Shown piece by piece: positions 1-6,763 of a stretch of DNA of 23,849 nucleotides. Source of the DNA: a virus. The number at the start of each line of letters is the position of its first letter. Position 1 is the stretch's first letter. The translations under genes and the position numbers were made by a program. The notes under the pieces were generated by a model. It did not search any database, was not told the origin of the DNA, and was given only the letters and a program-made list of their open reading frames with translations. The DNA is taken from positions 1 to 23,849 of the IMG/VR virus record IMGVR_UViG_3300008106_000032, one strand, 5' to 3'.

Positions 1-99
1 GTAATTGAAGATGTTCACACCCTTAAGGCTGGTTTGGTGTTCGATCTTGGCTTCCAGATTCAGGATTTGGCAGCGTTACGTTTAGGAAACCAAGCCTAA
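1..99 (+). CDS. C-terminal end of an upstream phage virion gene (partial)
   Basis: The window opens inside a reading frame that gives 32 residues before TAA at 97-99. The visible tail is mixed hydrophobic (LKAGLVFDLGFQIQDLAAL) and ends LGNQA. It is followed nine bases later by the next gene on the same strand. Its position ahead of small virion genes suggests the end of a structural protein, possibly the major capsid protein, but 32 residues are too few to name it. The frame is open to the left edge, so the start is outside the window. Confidence 0.6.
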   Translation, partial: VIEDVHTLKAGLVFDLGFQIQDLAALRLGNQA

Positions 100-108
100 C
101 CCATAAAG

Positions 109-306
109 ATGGCAGGAAAGAAAAAAGCAGGGGTAAAGAGCTTAGAGTTCGCTACCCCTGCCTTTCTACACCACGGCAAAGAGTATGTCTCTGCCGAGTT
201 TGAGAAAGAGATAGAAGCCGGCAACGAAGAGTATGTGGCACTGGTGCCAGAACTCATTAAGCTCGGCCAGATTGTAGAAGTAGAAACCACTCCAACCGAA
301 GAGTAA
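109..306 (+). CDS. Small hypothetical phage protein, 65 aa
   Basis: Starts at ATG 109 nine bases after the preceding stop and ends one base before the next start, so it is tightly packed in the same operon. The protein begins with a lysine-rich stretch (MAGKKKAGVK) and then becomes acidic, with EFEKEIEAGNEEY near residues 30-42 and an ETTPTEE tail. No signal peptide or membrane segment is visible. I do not recognise the family. Placement between two virion genes suggests a small head or head-tail protein. The long opposite-strand frame covering 96-323 is a shadow of this gene. Confidence 0.7.
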   Translation: MAGKKKAGVKSLEFATPAFLHHGKEYVSAEFEKEIEAGNEEYVALVPELIKLGQIVEVETTPTEE

Positions 307-307
307 A

Positions 308-859
308 ATGACAGACTTACCATACACCCAAGGGCAAGATAACCTGAGCGGGTTATCTGATGCGCTCTACATTGTAGAGTATGATGCTATTGATTTGGCC
401 TCTCTTCCTGTTATGTCGGCAGTGGGCAGCTTGATCATCAACGCCAACATTGTGCTGCTTGCAGGAAGAAAGTTTGGCAAGATATACTTCACGCAAGAGG
501 AAGGAAGTCTGGAAGGAAAATCCATAGGCGGTATTGATGGCAAAGGCTTGGAGTTTATGCTGAAAGGCAAGTATCCTCGATTGGATGCAGCCTTTTGGGT
601 ATGGTTCAGGTCTGTGCAAAACGGTCCTCTGTTAGTAATCTACCAGCAGGCAAATACCGGCAAGAAATACGTGCTTGGCCTTGTCAATTTTGACAGGACT
701 ACCACTGCCGTGCAGGCTACGTTGCCTGTGTACATGGAAACGCTGGAAGCCAACACAGGCGCAAAGCGTGGCGATGGCAGCGGTGGCACACTCACATTAA
801 AGTGGACATGCACACACGGGCCAATCGAATACAACGGAGTAATTGATCTCACGCCCTAG
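308..859 (+). CDS. Putative phage tail tube or major tail protein, 183 aa
   Basis: The 183-residue protein has beta-rich composition, with alternating short hydrophobic runs and glycine turns. A central part reads GKGLEFMLKGKYPRLDAAFWVW, and the C-terminal half has GPLLVIYQQANTGKKYVLGLVNF and GDGSGGTLTLKWTCTHGPIEYNGVIDL. A 'G-x-x-G-T-L-T' strand followed by a final 'Y-x-G-x-I' strand resembles the layout of tail tube proteins of siphoviruses. This is a fold-level impression, not a motif match. A capsid decoration protein or other beta-sandwich virion protein is also possible. It ends before a cluster of hairpins, so it is likely the last gene of its transcription unit. Confidence 0.45.
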   Translation: MTDLPYTQGQDNLSGLSDALYIVEYDAIDLASLPVMSAVGSLIINANIVLLAGRKFGKIYFTQEEGSLEGKSIGGIDGKGLEFMLKGKYPRLDAAFWVWFRSVQNGPLLVIYQQANTGKKYVLGLVNFDRTTTAVQATLPVYMETLEANTGAKRGDGSGGTLTLKWTCTHGPIEYNGVIDLTP

Positions 860-869
860 CAGTGATTAA

Positions 870-895
870 CCCTCCTTCGCTAAAGCTATGGAGGG
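870..895. repeat. Palindromic interspersed element, inverted copy
   Basis: CCCTCC pairs with GGAGGG around TTCGCTAAAGCTAT. Read on the minus strand it is CCCTCC-ATAGCTTTAGCGAA-GGAGGG, which matches the element at 988-1011 and the two intragenic copies at 14211-14236 and 20068-20093 (core GTAGCYTTRGCGAA). It lies 11 bases after the stop of the preceding gene. Confidence 0.65.
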
Positions 896-951
896 CAAGA
901 AAAACATTGGCAGACGGCCAATTCATGCAATAGTTTTAGGTTTAAGTTTAA

Positions 952-983
952 CGCGAAAGCCCCACGAGTTGGGGCTTTTTGCG
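952..983 (+). terminator. Rho-independent terminator
   Basis: AAAGCCCCA (956-964) pairs perfectly with TGGGGCTTT (970-978) around a five-base loop and runs directly into extra T residues. The stem can be extended with CGC (952-954) and GCG (981-983). This is the strongest terminator-like structure after the operon ending at 859 and should separate it from the portal operon. Confidence 0.75.
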
Positions 984-987
984 TAGT

Positions 988-1011
988 ACCCCGTAGCTTT
1001 AGCGAAGGGGT
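988..1011 (+). repeat. Palindromic interspersed element CCCC-GTAGCTTTAGCGAA-GGGG
   Basis: ACCCC (988-992) pairs with GGGGT (1007-1011). The core GTAGCTTTAGCGAA differs at two positions from the copies inside the genes at 14132 and 19911. It is followed by TGTTTT and could act as a second terminator, but its family membership suggests a mobile palindrome. Confidence 0.65.
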
Positions 1012-1040
1012 GTTTTCGTTAGGCTTACTTGTGAGCCTTA

Positions 1041-1062
1041 GCCCCGATGAACTAATCGGGGC
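1041..1062. repeat. Perfect stem-loop GCCCCGAT/ATCGGGGC
   Basis: Eight bases (1041-1048) pair perfectly with 1055-1062 around GAACTA. A weaker AGGCT/AGCCT hairpin sits just before it at 1021-1038. No T tract follows, so it is more likely a repeat or RNA-stabilising hairpin than a terminator. It ends 49 bases before the next start codon. Confidence 0.55.
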
Positions 1063-1111
1063 GAAGGCTTGCGTCCTACCCAACCCCTTTCATGCGCTCT
1101 AATTTAGTAGC

Positions 1112-1417
1112 ATGAAATCCATAGCCGAGGTACTGCAGAAGTTCAACGACACGTATGACGAGCAGCGCTTTGAGGTAAGAGAATATGGCATCCGCTTTAT
1201 TACAGCCGATGGCAAGCTGCGCACCATGCAGGCGCGCAAAAACATAAAGCCACCCGGCAGCGGATTGCGCAAGCCCGTAGGCAATGCCTTTGCCCACTTG
1301 CAGCGCTCTGGCATTATGCTCGTGAGCGAAGGCGCCCAGCAGCGCAGCGTAAAGCCTGCCACTATTTGCGCTTTCAAAGATTATAAGGCTGAAACCTGGC
1401 AAACGGTATATCACTAA
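1112..1417 (+). CDS. Hypothetical phage protein ahead of portal, 101 aa
   Basis: ATG 1112 opens a 101-residue basic protein whose stop (TAA 1415-1417) shares a base with the portal start, so the two are probably translationally coupled. The N-terminus looks helical (MKSIAEVLQKFNDTYDEQRFEVREYG), followed by a strand-turn region and a basic middle (MQARKNIKPPGSGLRKPVGNAF). No membrane segment is seen. I do not recognise the family; its place directly ahead of portal and after the terminator makes it the first gene of this transcription unit. Confidence 0.7.
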   Translation: MKSIAEVLQKFNDTYDEQRFEVREYGIRFITADGKLRTMQARKNIKPPGSGLRKPVGNAFAHLQRSGIMLVSEGAQQRSVKPATICAFKDYKAETWQTVYH

Positions 1418-2805
1418 TGCAAGGCACACTAAACATACCCTCTGCCAAAAGCAAAGATCAATTTAGGCGCATTGAAACGGGCATCCACATCAGCGCGAGC
1501 GGTGGCATCTACGAGACTACTAAAAAAGAGATTGAGCCCGATAGTTATAACACCAGCAGCTCAGGTGGCACTAATTACCCGTGGGCGAAGTGGGGAAGAA
1601 AAGATGATTACCCGCAGCAGCTGATCGATGCCGTAAGTGCCGACCCTGCCGCTACATTGCTAGAAAAAAGAGCAGCTCTCCACTGGGGCGCTGGCCTTAT
1701 GTTCTACAATAAAAAGGTAGACGAGAAAGGCAACGAGCGCATTGAGATAGTACCCGAAGAGAAAGTACCTGCCGAGATTCAGGACTTCATGTGGATGAAC
1801 GACTGGCCTAATTTTCAGCAGGGCATCATCAACGATTTTGAGTGGTGGCACCAACTGGCCGTGCAGTACATCACCAACTACAAAGGCAAGGTGCTGCAGG
1901 TAAAATGGCAGCGCAGAAAAGATGTGCGTGCAGAGCTGCGCAACATTAACGTAAGTGGCGAGATTGAAAACTACTATCTGAGCGGCCGCTTTGGTATGGG
2001 CAATATGTCTATCAGCGAAGCCGCCAAGGTTCCTGCCTTCAATAAGTTTGCGCCCACTCAATCGGGCATATACATGCACCGGCTGGTGAGCATCGATAAA
2101 GATTACAATCCGCAGCCTGCGTGGCATGGCATTACGCGGTGGCTAAACATTGCGGCCAAGATACCAAGATGGATCCTCGCCAACATCGACAACTCCATCA
2201 ACATCAAGTACCATGTAAAAATACCGATGGAGTATTTTTTGAAGCGCCACCCTATTGAGGCGTACAAGACCGGATCGGACGAGCGCAACGCGGCCATCCA
2301 AAAAGATGAGACAGAGTTGTATCAGAAAATTGATCAATACCTGGCTGGCGAAGCCAACGTTGGTAAAGCCTTCTACAGCAAGGTGGCCATGGGCGAAGAT
2401 GGCAAGCCGCTACCGGGCTGGGAGATAATCCCTATCAACAACGAGATCAACCACGAGGCATGGCTTAAAGCGTATGGCACGGCCAGTATGGCCATCACCA
2501 GCGGCATGGCCTTGAGCCCTTCTATATCCGGGCAGATATTGCCCAATGGTCTTGGCAGTGGCAGTGGCAGCGACCTGCGCGAGCAGTTTAACTTCTACAT
2601 GCAGGTGATGACGGCCATGCCACGCCAAACGACTTTAGAGCCTTGGGAGATGGTGAAGCGATTGAACGGGTGGCCGAAGGAGTTACACATGGGCTACAAG
2701 GATGTGATCCTGCAAAGCACCGACCAAAGCAAGGGCGGCTTTGCAAAACAGAATGAGCAAGCGCCTACCAGTGATTCGCAACAAAACAATAAGACACAAC
2801 CCTGA
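1417..2805 (+). CDS. Phage portal protein
   Basis: The portal forms the ring at one capsid vertex through which DNA enters and leaves, and binds the terminase and tail. The 462-residue length fits the family. Near the N-terminus (residues 50-68) it has the NYPWAKWGRKDDYPQQL stretch typical of Bacteroidota phage portals, where a tryptophan-rich 'P' motif precedes long helices. The middle has a helix-rich stem region around WRKDVRAEL and an aromatic stretch DFEWWHQLAVQY. The C-terminal part carries LGSGSGSDLREQFNFY (residues 379-394), like the Ser/Asp-Leu-Arg helix of crown domains, and ends in a glutamine/asparagine-rich tail (SDSQQNNKTQP). It overlaps its downstream neighbour by one base (TGATG). 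The call rests on these features and position, without a database match. Confidence 0.75.
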   Translation: MQGTLNIPSAKSKDQFRRIETGIHISASGGIYETTKKEIEPDSYNTSSSGGTNYPWAKWGRKDDYPQQLIDAVSADPAATLLEKRAALHWGAGLMFYNKKVDEKGNERIEIVPEEKVPAEIQDFMWMNDWPNFQQGIINDFEWWHQLAVQYITNYKGKVLQVKWQRRKDVRAELRNINVSGEIENYYLSGRFGMGNMSISEAAKVPAFNKFAPTQSGIYMHRLVSIDKDYNPQPAWHGITRWLNIAAKIPRWILANIDNSINIKYHVKIPMEYFLKRHPIEAYKTGSDERNAAIQKDETELYQKIDQYLAGEANVGKAFYSKVAMGEDGKPLPGWEIIPINNEINHEAWLKAYGTASMAITSGMALSPSISGQILPNGLGSGSGSDLREQFNFYMQVMTAMPRQTTLEPWEMVKRLNGWPKELHMGYKDVILQSTDQSKGGFAKQNEQAPTSDSQQNNKTQP

Positions 2806-3851
2806 TGCCGCTGATCAACATCATATCGGAATACAAAAAGTACATCGTCATAGATGCGAATACGAAGGTGGCATCGCTCAACCCTTTTCGGGATGAAGCC
2901 GAGCAGCTTTACATGGTCGATCTACTAGGGCAGTCGTTCTATGATGAGCTTGCTGCGGCCTATGCTGCGGCTGCGGTTATCACTCCCAATGATCCTTTCG
3001 CCAGCCTTAGCGCACCTAACAAGTTATTGTTTCCGCTTATACAGCGCGCACTTGCTTACTACACGCTATTGCTGGCCATGCCGCACTTGAATGTAACGGT
3101 GGGCGAACTGGGCACACGCCAGCACCGTGGCGAAGATAGTGACCCAGCCCCCCGCTGGAAGGAAGAGAAGATGCTGATCAGCTACCTGAAAAGTGCCGAC
3201 ACGCATGCCGACAAATTGTTGGCCTATCTGGAAGCCAACGCCAGTGGATCTAATTATGCCACATGGTTCAACAGCGCATCCAATACCAAAAAGAGCGGCA
3301 TAGTAGTTTACTCCACGGCCATTGCCAGCAAGCACATCGATATCAACGAGAGTAGGCGCATCTACAAAAAGCTGCTGCCCAAAATAAAAGAGGTAGAAGT
3401 GCGCATAGTAGCCAAGCAATTGGGCGATGCGCAATACCAGCAGATTGTGACACAGTTGAAGGCAGGTACTTTATCGGCTAACAACAAGCTACTCACCGAC
3501 CTGATGGAGCCCATCATTGCCAAGCGGGCGCTCTACATGCAGCTGCCCTTTATGCGGGTGCAGATAGATGGTGGTGGCCTATGGCTTTACAGCGATTTGG
3601 ATGAAGTAAGGAAGAAGGATTTTCTAGCCGATAAAGATTCTATTGAAGAGCTGCGCGAGCAGCTGGAGGGCGATGAGGATGACGCCATTGGCTTTATTGC
3701 TGATGAAGCGCGGCTCAACCAATACCTACTCGATAACATCGATACTTACCCGCTGGTGAAGGCCAGTGGCATTTATACAAGCCAACCCGATCCGGGGCCT
3801 ACTTGGCGCCCGGCAGATCCTAACCCTGACGATAAGTTTTTTGTGGTATGA
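2805..3851 (+). CDS. Probable head-tail connector or head completion protein (DUF6712-like)
   Basis: A 348-residue, mostly helical protein immediately after portal. The start (MPLINIISEYKKYIVIDANTKVASLNPFRDEAEQLYMVDLLGQSFYDEL) is what I recall of a Bacteroidota-phage family catalogued as DUF6712: an opening 'ii..yk.yv..d.n..f..l.pyi..Ae...i...lG...y..L'. A second similar start-like segment appears mid-protein (IASKHIDINESRRIYKKLLPKIKEVEVRIVAKQLG), suggesting an internal duplication of a helical adaptor domain. The C-terminus is proline/aspartate rich (SQPDPGPTWRPADPNPDDKF). Its place between portal and lysis genes supports a neck or connector role, which is inference. It overlaps the next gene by four bases. 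Confidence 0.55.
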   Translation: MPLINIISEYKKYIVIDANTKVASLNPFRDEAEQLYMVDLLGQSFYDELAAAYAAAAVITPNDPFASLSAPNKLLFPLIQRALAYYTLLLAMPHLNVTVGELGTRQHRGEDSDPAPRWKEEKMLISYLKSADTHADKLLAYLEANASGSNYATWFNSASNTKKSGIVVYSTAIASKHIDINESRRIYKKLLPKIKEVEVRIVAKQLGDAQYQQIVTQLKAGTLSANNKLLTDLMEPIIAKRALYMQLPFMRVQIDGGGLWLYSDLDEVRKKDFLADKDSIEELREQLEGDEDDAIGFIADEARLNQYLLDNIDTYPLVKASGIYTSQPDPGPTWRPADPNPDDKFFVV

Positions 3852-4054
3852 CAGCAAGAGAGCGTGAAGACCTTCTTTTACAAATGCATGAACAGCTCAA
3901 GCACATTTCCGAGCGTTCAGTTAAAACTCTTAATCAAGTGGAGAAAACAAATGGACGCGTTTCTAAACTTGAAAGGTGGAGAGACTATTTAGTTGGCGGT
4001 GGAATTGTGGTTGTAACTGTCATTAGTTGGATTGTATCTACTCTAGGAAGATGA
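3848..4054 (+). CDS. Small membrane protein, probable holin-like lysis protein
   Basis: A 68-residue protein with a charged, coiled-coil-prone N-terminal part (residues 4-45, REREDLLLQMHEQLKHI...RVSKLERW) and one C-terminal membrane helix (about 48-66, LVGGGIVVVTVISWIVSTL). Known phage proteins of this plan, such as the XhlA/hemolysin-type holins, sit in the inner membrane and work with a lysin. The next two genes encode a peptidoglycan-acting enzyme and a spanin, which is the main support for the holin role. It overlaps both neighbours (ATGA at each end). Its base composition is visibly more AT-rich than the flanking genes, suggesting separate acquisition. Another membrane-anchored virion protein cannot be excluded. 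Confidence 0.6.
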   Translation: MTAREREDLLLQMHEQLKHISERSVKTLNQVEKTNGRVSKLERWRDYLVGGGIVVVTVISWIVSTLGR

Positions 4055-4599
4055 AAAGCTACTCTTACATAGAGCTAAAAAACAGGTTCATCAAATTTAA
4101 CCTTGGCTGGTATCCCTTTCACCTGATAGGCATACGCAGTGCGGCCGATGCACCCAATGAATTTGATGACAAATTCTACACCGTGCATGATAAGTCGGTA
4201 ACAGAATTCTCTTGCACTACCAACCCGGGCATAAGCTGGCTCACAAAAGTATTGAACCCTAAAGGCGCGGCAGTGCTAAAGGCAGACAAGCAATACATCA
4301 ACTGCTGGCAGATAGGCAAACACCGTGGCCGCTACGAGGCACTGGTGCAGACTCGCCCCGTTACCGTGCACCGCGATAACAACCGCGATGGCAAGAGCGA
4401 TGAAACGCAGGCGCTTGAGGTGGGTCTCTTTGGCATCAACATCCACCGCGCCAGTGAGAATGCGATCAGCAAAAATATTGATAGCTGGAGCGCAGGCTGC
4501 CAGGTGCTGAACGACCCCGCGCAGTTTGCCGAGCTGATGGCGCTGTGCAAGATGAGCGGCCAGAAAGAGTTTACCTACACACTTTTAAAACAATTCTGA
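4051..4599 (+). CDS. L,D-transpeptidase-like peptidoglycan enzyme, probable endolysin
   Basis: With ATG 4051 (overlapping the upstream TGA) the protein is 182 residues; a TTG eight codons upstream is possible but lies inside the previous gene. The C-terminal half shows GLFGINIHRA with H132 and, 15 residues later, the S147-A-G149-C150 cluster. This is the His ... S-x-G-C arrangement of the YkuD-type L,D-transpeptidase fold, with a catalytic cysteine. Conserved-looking IGKHRGRYEALVQ and HRDNNRDG (a calcium-loop-like DNNRDGKSD) lie upstream. In a holin-lysin-spanin cassette such a protein would cut or modify peptidoglycan during lysis. No signal peptide is visible, so it would need the holin to cross the membrane. 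Whether it hydrolyses or transfers crosslinks cannot be read from sequence. Confidence 0.65.
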   Translation: MKSYSYIELKNRFIKFNLGWYPFHLIGIRSAADAPNEFDDKFYTVHDKSVTEFSCTTNPGISWLTKVLNPKGAAVLKADKQYINCWQIGKHRGRYEALVQTRPVTVHRDNNRDGKSDETQALEVGLFGINIHRASENAISKNIDSWSAGCQVLNDPAQFAELMALCKMSGQKEFTYTLLKQF

Positions 4600-5051
4600 T
4601 GCGGCTACTACTCTTCATTTTATCGGTGATGGTGCTAAGCAGCTGCGGCCCCGCTTACCATTTGCGCAAAGCAAAAAAACACTTGCTGCTGGCCGAGGCG
4701 AAGGGCGCAAGCATTACGGCAGACACCATCTTTAGAGATGTGCCAGTGCCACAGGTGAGGGTAGACACCACCGTCAAATTCATCACGCTCGAAAAACTGT
4801 TGCACGATACGATCACCGTGGTGCAAAACAAGACGGTGGTGAAAATCAAATACCAAGAGAAAGAGAAAACGATCTATGTAAACGTAGAGCCGGAAAAGAA
4901 GAAAGAGACCATGCGCGTACCGGTGATTGTAAACAAAAAGATCGTGTCGGGGCATACAAATTTTAGGTTGATCATGGCCTCGTTGTTAGCACTCATTATT
5001 GGCTTTGTGGTAGGCGTAATCTATAAAAGCAGACGAGGGAAAAGCGAATGA
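4599..5051 (+). CDS. Unimolecular spanin (u-spanin) lipoprotein
   Basis: Starting at ATG 4599 (overlapping the lysin stop) gives 150 residues; the longer frame from 4545 lies inside the lysin and would bury the signal. The N-terminus MRLLLFILSVMVLSSC is a lipoprotein signal with lipobox L13-S-S-C16. The C-terminus has one membrane helix (about 124-142, LIMASLLALIIGFVVGVIY) followed by a basic tail KSRRGK. Between lies a periplasmic region of short beta-type segments and charged KYQEKEK. A lipidated outer-membrane end plus an inner-membrane C-terminal helix is the defining layout of u-spanins such as phage T1 gp11, which fuse inner and outer membranes after the wall is degraded. Position after holin and lysin genes agrees. 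Confidence 0.8.
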   Translation: MRLLLFILSVMVLSSCGPAYHLRKAKKHLLLAEAKGASITADTIFRDVPVPQVRVDTTVKFITLEKLLHDTITVVQNKTVVKIKYQEKEKTIYVNVEPEKKKETMRVPVIVNKKIVSGHTNFRLIMASLLALIIGFVVGVIYKSRRGKSE

Positions 5052-5533
5052 TAACGATACCCGTACAACAACTACCCGAGGTGGTGCCGCAAAGCGAAAT
5101 TGAGGCATGGAAAAAAACCGTGCGCACCGATATGCCTAAGCTGGTGAAAGACACGCCTCCGGAGGTAACTTCATTTATTGCTGCCCTTGCCGAGAAGATG
5201 GGCAACATGACTAAGGTGGGGCAATACATGACGGGCATACTGGGGAGTGACTTGCTGCTATGTATGGAGCGCTACAACGGTGAGCCGATTGATAAGTACT
5301 CGGTCTATCAACTGCCCATGCCCAAGCTAATGGCCACCGACCACGTGATTACCATGCACCGCATCTACTTCAGAAAGGGCAAGCAGGGGCTTATCGACTA
5401 TTGCAAAACGCACACCAAAGGCACCGCGCTTGAGCGGTTGCTGCAGGTGTTAACCGTGCACGTATTTCATGAAGAGAGCATTCGCATCACTAACCTATTG
5501 AACGAATGGAAAAGCCAAGAGAGTACCAGGTAA
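5048..5533 (+). CDS. Hypothetical phage protein, 161 aa
   Basis: Starts with ATGA overlap to the spanin gene and runs 28 bases into the next gene. The protein is helical, with MPKLVKDTPPEVTSFIAALAEKMGNMTKVGQYMTGI in the first half and a C-terminal helical stretch LERLLQVLTVHVFHEESIRITNLLNEW. No membrane segment or known motif is seen. The pair of overlapping genes 5048-5533 and 5506-6264 upstream of tail genes has the position expected of tail assembly chaperones, but they lie about 5 kb before the tape measure gene and no good slippery heptamer is visible in the overlap. Function left open. Confidence 0.7.
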   Translation: MITIPVQQLPEVVPQSEIEAWKKTVRTDMPKLVKDTPPEVTSFIAALAEKMGNMTKVGQYMTGILGSDLLLCMERYNGEPIDKYSVYQLPMPKLMATDHVITMHRIYFRKGKQGLIDYCKTHTKGTALERLLQVLTVHVFHEESIRITNLLNEWKSQESTR

Positions 5534-6264
5534 CGGATTTGTTCTATACGCAATGGAGCGAGCTGAGCGTAAGCCAGCGCGTGAAAATTCATGAGCTAAA
5601 CGTGGCGCGCAACGAGCAGCCACTAGAGCAACAGGGCACGTATATTATTTTGATCATGCGCGAGCTGCGCAAGCGGCCGCTATTGGTAGATAGATTGAAC
5701 GAGGCGCAGGTGGTAGACATCTTCAACAGCCTTACTTTTTTAGCTAAGCCATGGCTATTTTTTGCGGCACCACCCACACGGCTTGCGCTGCGTGGGTATG
5801 CCGCGCCAGATGCCAAGATGGGGAACCTCACATTTGACCACTTCATCTATGCCGATAGTGAGTTTACGCAATGCGGTGGCGATGAGAAGGCAGCCCTGCA
5901 GCACATGGAAACACTGGCGGCCATACTCTACTCACCGGGCAAGCTGGTAACCAATAAAAGCTACAAGCTGCCTGCGGCCAATGCCCTATTTGTAAAGCAG
6001 GCCTTCTACACGTTTGGCAATGTGCGCGATTACATTGTGAGCGCCTGCACCCATTTGTTTCCGGCACCGGCAGAAGATGCCAAGCCTATGCCGCGCAATA
6101 CATCAGCACTGCAGCTATGGACAGACATGAAGTATGCACTTGCCGAGCAGGGCGTATTTGGCACTTACAAGGAAGTGGGCGAGCAGCCATTGTATGAGGT
6201 GATCACTTATTTGGAGAAGCGAGCGAAGGACCCTAAACCAACACCACATGCCCACGGTTCTTAA
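5506..6264 (+). CDS. Hypothetical phage protein, 252 aa
   Basis: ATG 5506 lies 28 bases inside the preceding gene in another frame; the reading frame is supported by the coherent protein and by its own 17-base overlap with the next gene. The protein is helical and rich in aromatic residues, with HELNVARNEQPLEQQGTYIILIMRELRKRP in the N-terminal part, AKPWLFFAAPPTRLALRGY in the middle and a C-terminal LWTDMKYALAEQGVFGTYKEVGEQPLYEVITYLEKR. It ends in a proline/histidine tail. I do not recognise it. The site between lysis and tail genes suggests a tail assembly or head-tail role. Confidence 0.65.
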   Translation: MEKPREYQVTDLFYTQWSELSVSQRVKIHELNVARNEQPLEQQGTYIILIMRELRKRPLLVDRLNEAQVVDIFNSLTFLAKPWLFFAAPPTRLALRGYAAPDAKMGNLTFDHFIYADSEFTQCGGDEKAALQHMETLAAILYSPGKLVTNKSYKLPAANALFVKQAFYTFGNVRDYIVSACTHLFPAPAEDAKPMPRNTSALQLWTDMKYALAEQGVFGTYKEVGEQPLYEVITYLEKRAKDPKPTPHAHGS

Positions 6265-6760
6265 ACTCACCAACCTACTCAGCTACAAAACCTACGCGCA
6301 GGCGCTGGCCACTAGCCATAAGCAGATAACGGGCTTTAAGTGGGGCGATGCCGATGTAGTGCGCAACGACAACCGCAGCGACATTGACAGCAACTTTTTG
6401 TGGGCATTGCCATACGAGGAGATCACCTACGATGTGGTAGATGGCGATCATCAACTGAAAGTAAAAGAGGTGGTGATGGTATACCTCGAGGCGCGCAACA
6501 GCGAACTCTTTGCCGATGAAGATGCGCAATATCAGGCATGCGAAACACGGGCAGAAGAAATAGTGGCTCGCATAGAGCGCGACATCCGTGGCGTAACGGT
6601 GGGCAACGACTGGGTGCAGATCATCAGCCGGCTAAACAGCAAGCGGCTAAAGCCCGTGCAGCACAAAATAGGAGCTACGCCCTATGTGGGCTTTGAGATA
6701 CGGCTTGAGTTTATGGACAACACCGGAATGAATTACGATGCAAACCTTTGGAATGATTAA
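6248..6760 (+). CDS. Hypothetical virion protein, 170 aa
   Basis: ATG 6248 lies within the end of the previous gene, and the stop is three bases before the next start. The protein mixes beta and helix: YEEITYDVVDGDHQLKVKEVVMVYLEARNSE, then a helix RAEEIVARIERDIRG, then strands ending GFEIRLEFMDNTGMNYDANLW. The final 'Y-V-G-F-E-I-R-L-E-F' strand pattern is common in small tail terminator or minor tail proteins, so a tail completion role is reasonable but unproven. No membrane or signal segment is seen. Confidence 0.6.
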   Translation: MPTVLKLTNLLSYKTYAQALATSHKQITGFKWGDADVVRNDNRSDIDSNFLWALPYEEITYDVVDGDHQLKVKEVVMVYLEARNSELFADEDAQYQACETRAEEIVARIERDIRGVTVGNDWVQIISRLNSKRLKPVQHKIGATPYVGFEIRLEFMDNTGMNYDANLWND

Positions 6761-6763
6761 GCT

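Larger units (their letters stand above)
860..1111. other. Non-coding island with consecutive stem-loops
   Basis: No convincing gene lies in these 252 bases; the opposite-strand frames here are unsupported. The stretch holds at least five inverted repeats in a row: 870-895, 952-983, 988-1011, 1021-1038 and 1041-1062. The one at 952-983 looks like a real terminator and two belong to an interspersed palindrome family, so the island both ends the upstream operon and has collected mobile palindromes. A T-rich patch at 931-950 (TAGTTTTAGGTTTAAG) could contain a promoter for the portal operon, but no clean TAnnTTTG box is visible. Confidence 0.7.

Noticed and set aside
886-1429. Minus-strand frames over the hairpin island and the 101-residue gene
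   Set aside because: They translate hairpins and the complement of a well-placed plus-strand gene; no start signals or motifs support them.
1660-2127. Minus-strand frame of 155 residues within the portal gene
   Set aside because: Antisense shadow with no plausible protein features; the plus-strand portal is well supported.
5506-5533. Programmed frameshift joining the genes at 5048 and 5506, as in tail assembly chaperones
   Set aside because: No X-XXY-YYZ heptamer is seen in the overlap (local GGAAAAG does not fit) and the second gene has its own ATG.
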